64,000 nucleotides of DNA from contig CALEDQ010000020.1 of the NCBI GenBank assembly GCA_937949615.1, forward strand, positions 62,001 through 126,000, in the 5' to 3' direction. The translations under genes and the position numbers were made by a program. The notes beneath the pieces were generated by a model. That model was not told where the DNA came from. It ran no database searches and saw nothing but the letters and a program-made list of their open reading frames with translations. The DNA comes from an uncultured bacterium. Lineage in GTDB: Bacteria > Muiribacteriota > Ozemobacteria > Ozemobacterales > Ozemobacteraceae. Shown in pieces: positions 62,598 through 64,000 of the stretch (position 1 is the first letter of the stretch; every line of letters starts with the position of its first letter).

Positions 62598-63731
62598 ATG
62601 GCTATTGCCGCGTCAATTTTATCGCAGCGTTTCATGCGGGCCAGCCGGTTCTCACAGGCAGTCGATGCACTTTTCAAAAAAGACGACACAAAAACTGCCG
62701 CCAGACAGTCAGACCTCGAAAAAGATCTGCTCGAACTGTCGCCGATGAACCAGATGCGCCAGACCATCACCCGGTTCAGAAGTCAGACCACAGTGTCAGA
62801 ACTGAATCTGAAGCTGACTGTCAGCAGCGACAAACCTCTGGAAACAGGCAGCGCCGACCCCAAAATCGAACGCGATCTCGATCTGATGCTGCGCATGATC
62901 AGTAAAGATGAAAAGGAATACGAAACGCTGAAGGCGCGTTTCGAAAAGCTGCTCCGCCAGGCTCAGGGCACCAACACGGCCGGGGAAGAGGCCTCGGCTG
63001 CCGCTGCCGAAACATCTGGCAACGCGGTGGCAGAGTCGAACGCAGTGGTAAGCAGTTCAGCATCAGGCACCATCGCGACCGGGCAGCAGAGTCAGGCGCT
63101 CACGACCGAAGAAATGTCGGCAAGCCTGGCAAGACGCAATTCGTATGAGCTCAACCTGAAATTCAGGCAGAATACCAGTGTCGAAGAGCGTATTGGCATA
63201 AGTCTTGAAGAGCTTGGCATAAAAAAAGTCGACCCGCTCGTTCTTGATCTTGACGGCAATGGCATTCAGCTGACCGAAGCCGGAAAAGGCGCGATTTTTG
63301 ATGTAACCGCCGACGGCAAACTCGACAACACTGCCTGGGTCAAGGGCAATACCGCTCTACTCACCTACGACCGCAATGGTAACGGCGTCGTCGACAACGG
63401 CAGCGAGCTGTTTGGTGACCAGAATGGTGCGGCCGACGGCTTTGAAGAACTCGGGAAATACGATACGAATGGTGACCGCAAAATCACTATTCTCGACCCG
63501 ATTTTCAAGGCGCTGAAACTCTACCGCGATCTTAACGGCGACGGCAAAATGAGCAAAAACGAGTTCAGCAGTCTGAGCGAGCTTGGCATCAAAGCCCTGA
63601 ATCTTAATTTCATGCGCACTTCAGCTGACATCAACGGCAATTCACTGCTACTTAACGGCAGCTTTGAACGCGAAGACGGCTCGACCGGACAGCTTGCCGA
63701 CGTGCTGCTCGGCTATCGCACGATAAAATAG
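62598..63731 (+). CDS. EF-hand-type calcium-binding protein
   Basis: 378 residues; ATG 62598 with AAGGAGG upstream. No signal peptide. The N-terminal half is helical, with an Ala/Ser-rich linker (~135-165). The C-terminal ~170 residues match the calcium-binding module often found with RTX-type proteins: PLVLDLDGNGIQLTE, DRNGNGVVDNGSELFGDQNG, DTNGDRKITILD, DLNGDGKMSKNEF. Asp/Asn loops should bind Ca2+. The module is here without RTX nonapeptides or a secretion partner nearby. Cellular location is uncertain; function unknown. Confidence 0.82.
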   Translation: MAIAASILSQRFMRASRFSQAVDALFKKDDTKTAARQSDLEKDLLELSPMNQMRQTITRFRSQTTVSELNLKLTVSSDKPLETGSADPKIERDLDLMLRMISKDEKEYETLKARFEKLLRQAQGTNTAGEEASAAAAETSGNAVAESNAVVSSSASGTIATGQQSQALTTEEMSASLARRNSYELNLKFRQNTSVEERIGISLEELGIKKVDPLVLDLDGNGIQLTEAGKGAIFDVTADGKLDNTAWVKGNTALLTYDRNGNGVVDNGSELFGDQNGAADGFEELGKYDTNGDRKITILDPIFKALKLYRDLNGDGKMSKNEFSSLSELGIKALNLNFMRTSADINGNSLLLNGSFEREDGSTGQLADVLLGYRTIK

Positions 63732-63740
63732 GCGCGGCAA

Positions 63741-64000
63741 TCAGCTGAGCGAAACGGCCAGACCGACGATGAAAGCCACAATTGCAGCAAAAAAAAGCAG
63801 TGACAGGGCAATATCGGGCCAGAACTCGGCGTAATAATCGGCGGTCGTCCAGTCGTGGAATTCCACGATTGGGCGATCGCCGGCCACCGGGGCATGAGCG
63901 ACCAGTTCTGGCTCGGAGTTGAAAAACATGCAGCCAACCGTGCCTGCCAGTTTCTCGCTGAGGCGGTTCATCGCATAGACCGACTTGTCGCTGGCGCCCG
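63741..64000 (-). CDS. C-terminal part of a membrane protein (truncated by window)
   Basis: The frame is open from the right edge to a stop at 63741, about 86 residues. An ATG at 63971 exists, but the frame continues upstream without a stop (ASDKSVYAM before it), so the gene probably starts beyond the window. A soluble segment (MFFNSEPELVAHAPVAGDR) is followed by one C-terminal transmembrane helix (~IALSLLFFAAIVAFIVGLAV). Family unknown. Its stop is nine bases from the convergent calcium-binding gene. Confidence 0.5.
   Translation of the reverse strand, partial: GASDKSVYAMNRLSEKLAGTVGCMFFNSEPELVAHAPVAGDRPIVEFHDWTTADYYAEFWPDIALSLLFFAAIVAFIVGLAVSLS

Noticed and set aside
1..64000. tRNA, rRNA, insertion sequence, integrase or phage genes
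   Set aside because: No tRNA T-loop patterns in intergenic spaces, no rRNA-like stretches and no transposase or integrase motifs were seen.

Overview
The window is a gene-dense bacterial chromosome segment of roughly balanced base composition. It encodes several TolC-type outer-membrane proteins and a two-domain patatin/beta-barrel protein, so the cell has an outer membrane. A PPDK-type dikinase fused to phosphoglycerate kinase, a Na+-NQR-like gene set, an octaheme cytochrome c, sigma-54 regulation, a giant secreted ankyrin protein and PEGA/TPR/VWA proteins suggest a deep-branching, probably anaerobic or facultative lineage. A candidate phylum such as Riflebacteria is my guess; nothing in the window proves it. 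I saw no rRNA, tRNA, CRISPR array, transposase or phage gene.

Layout. 1-478: 3' part of a Crp/Fnr regulator. 509-6179: an unrecognised secreted protein and a ~40-repeat ankyrin protein. 6517-12272: VWA protein, small membrane protein, L,D-transpeptidase-like protein, TPR/PEGA protein, and a secreted protein with seven 18-residue WTWTEG repeats. 12404-16739: a tolC-emrA-emrB type drug efflux operon. 17090-22029: an unusually long GlmS and, convergent to it, a PAS hybrid histidine kinase with an altered H-box. 22284-26826: the dikinase-PGK fusion and a BFD-like [2Fe-2S] protein separated by a terminator.

26834-37565: a sigma-54 activator transcribed divergently from an operon of RND adaptor, RND pump, phasin-like protein, acyl carrier protein, TolC and a PlpD-like patatin. 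The divergent region carries a near-consensus -24/-12 promoter and an upstream perfect 11-bp inverted repeat. The pump has lost the charged residues of the RND proton relay. A decayed copy of the BFD-like gene lies just after this operon.

38046-55461: a metal and metalloid resistance island. It starts with an organoarsenical-type operon (arsR, permease, two thioredoxin-like genes, arsF-like, arsG-like) under a promoter whose -10 box sits in the middle of a perfect operator palindrome. An Fe-S protein, a CusCBA/CzcCBA-like efflux system with His-rich adaptor and a CDF exporter follow. On the opposite strand lies arsR-arsC-arsM-acr3. Together the genes could reduce arsenate, methylate arsenite and export both inorganic and methylated species. 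A MFS transporter is divergent from the second arsR.

55467-64000: a membrane class III nucleotide cyclase, then a tightly coupled nqrB-C-D-E-F operon that lacks nqrA and ends in an octaheme cytochrome c gene, which suggests a quinone-independent variant of the complex. An EF-hand-type calcium-binding protein and a truncated membrane protein close the window.
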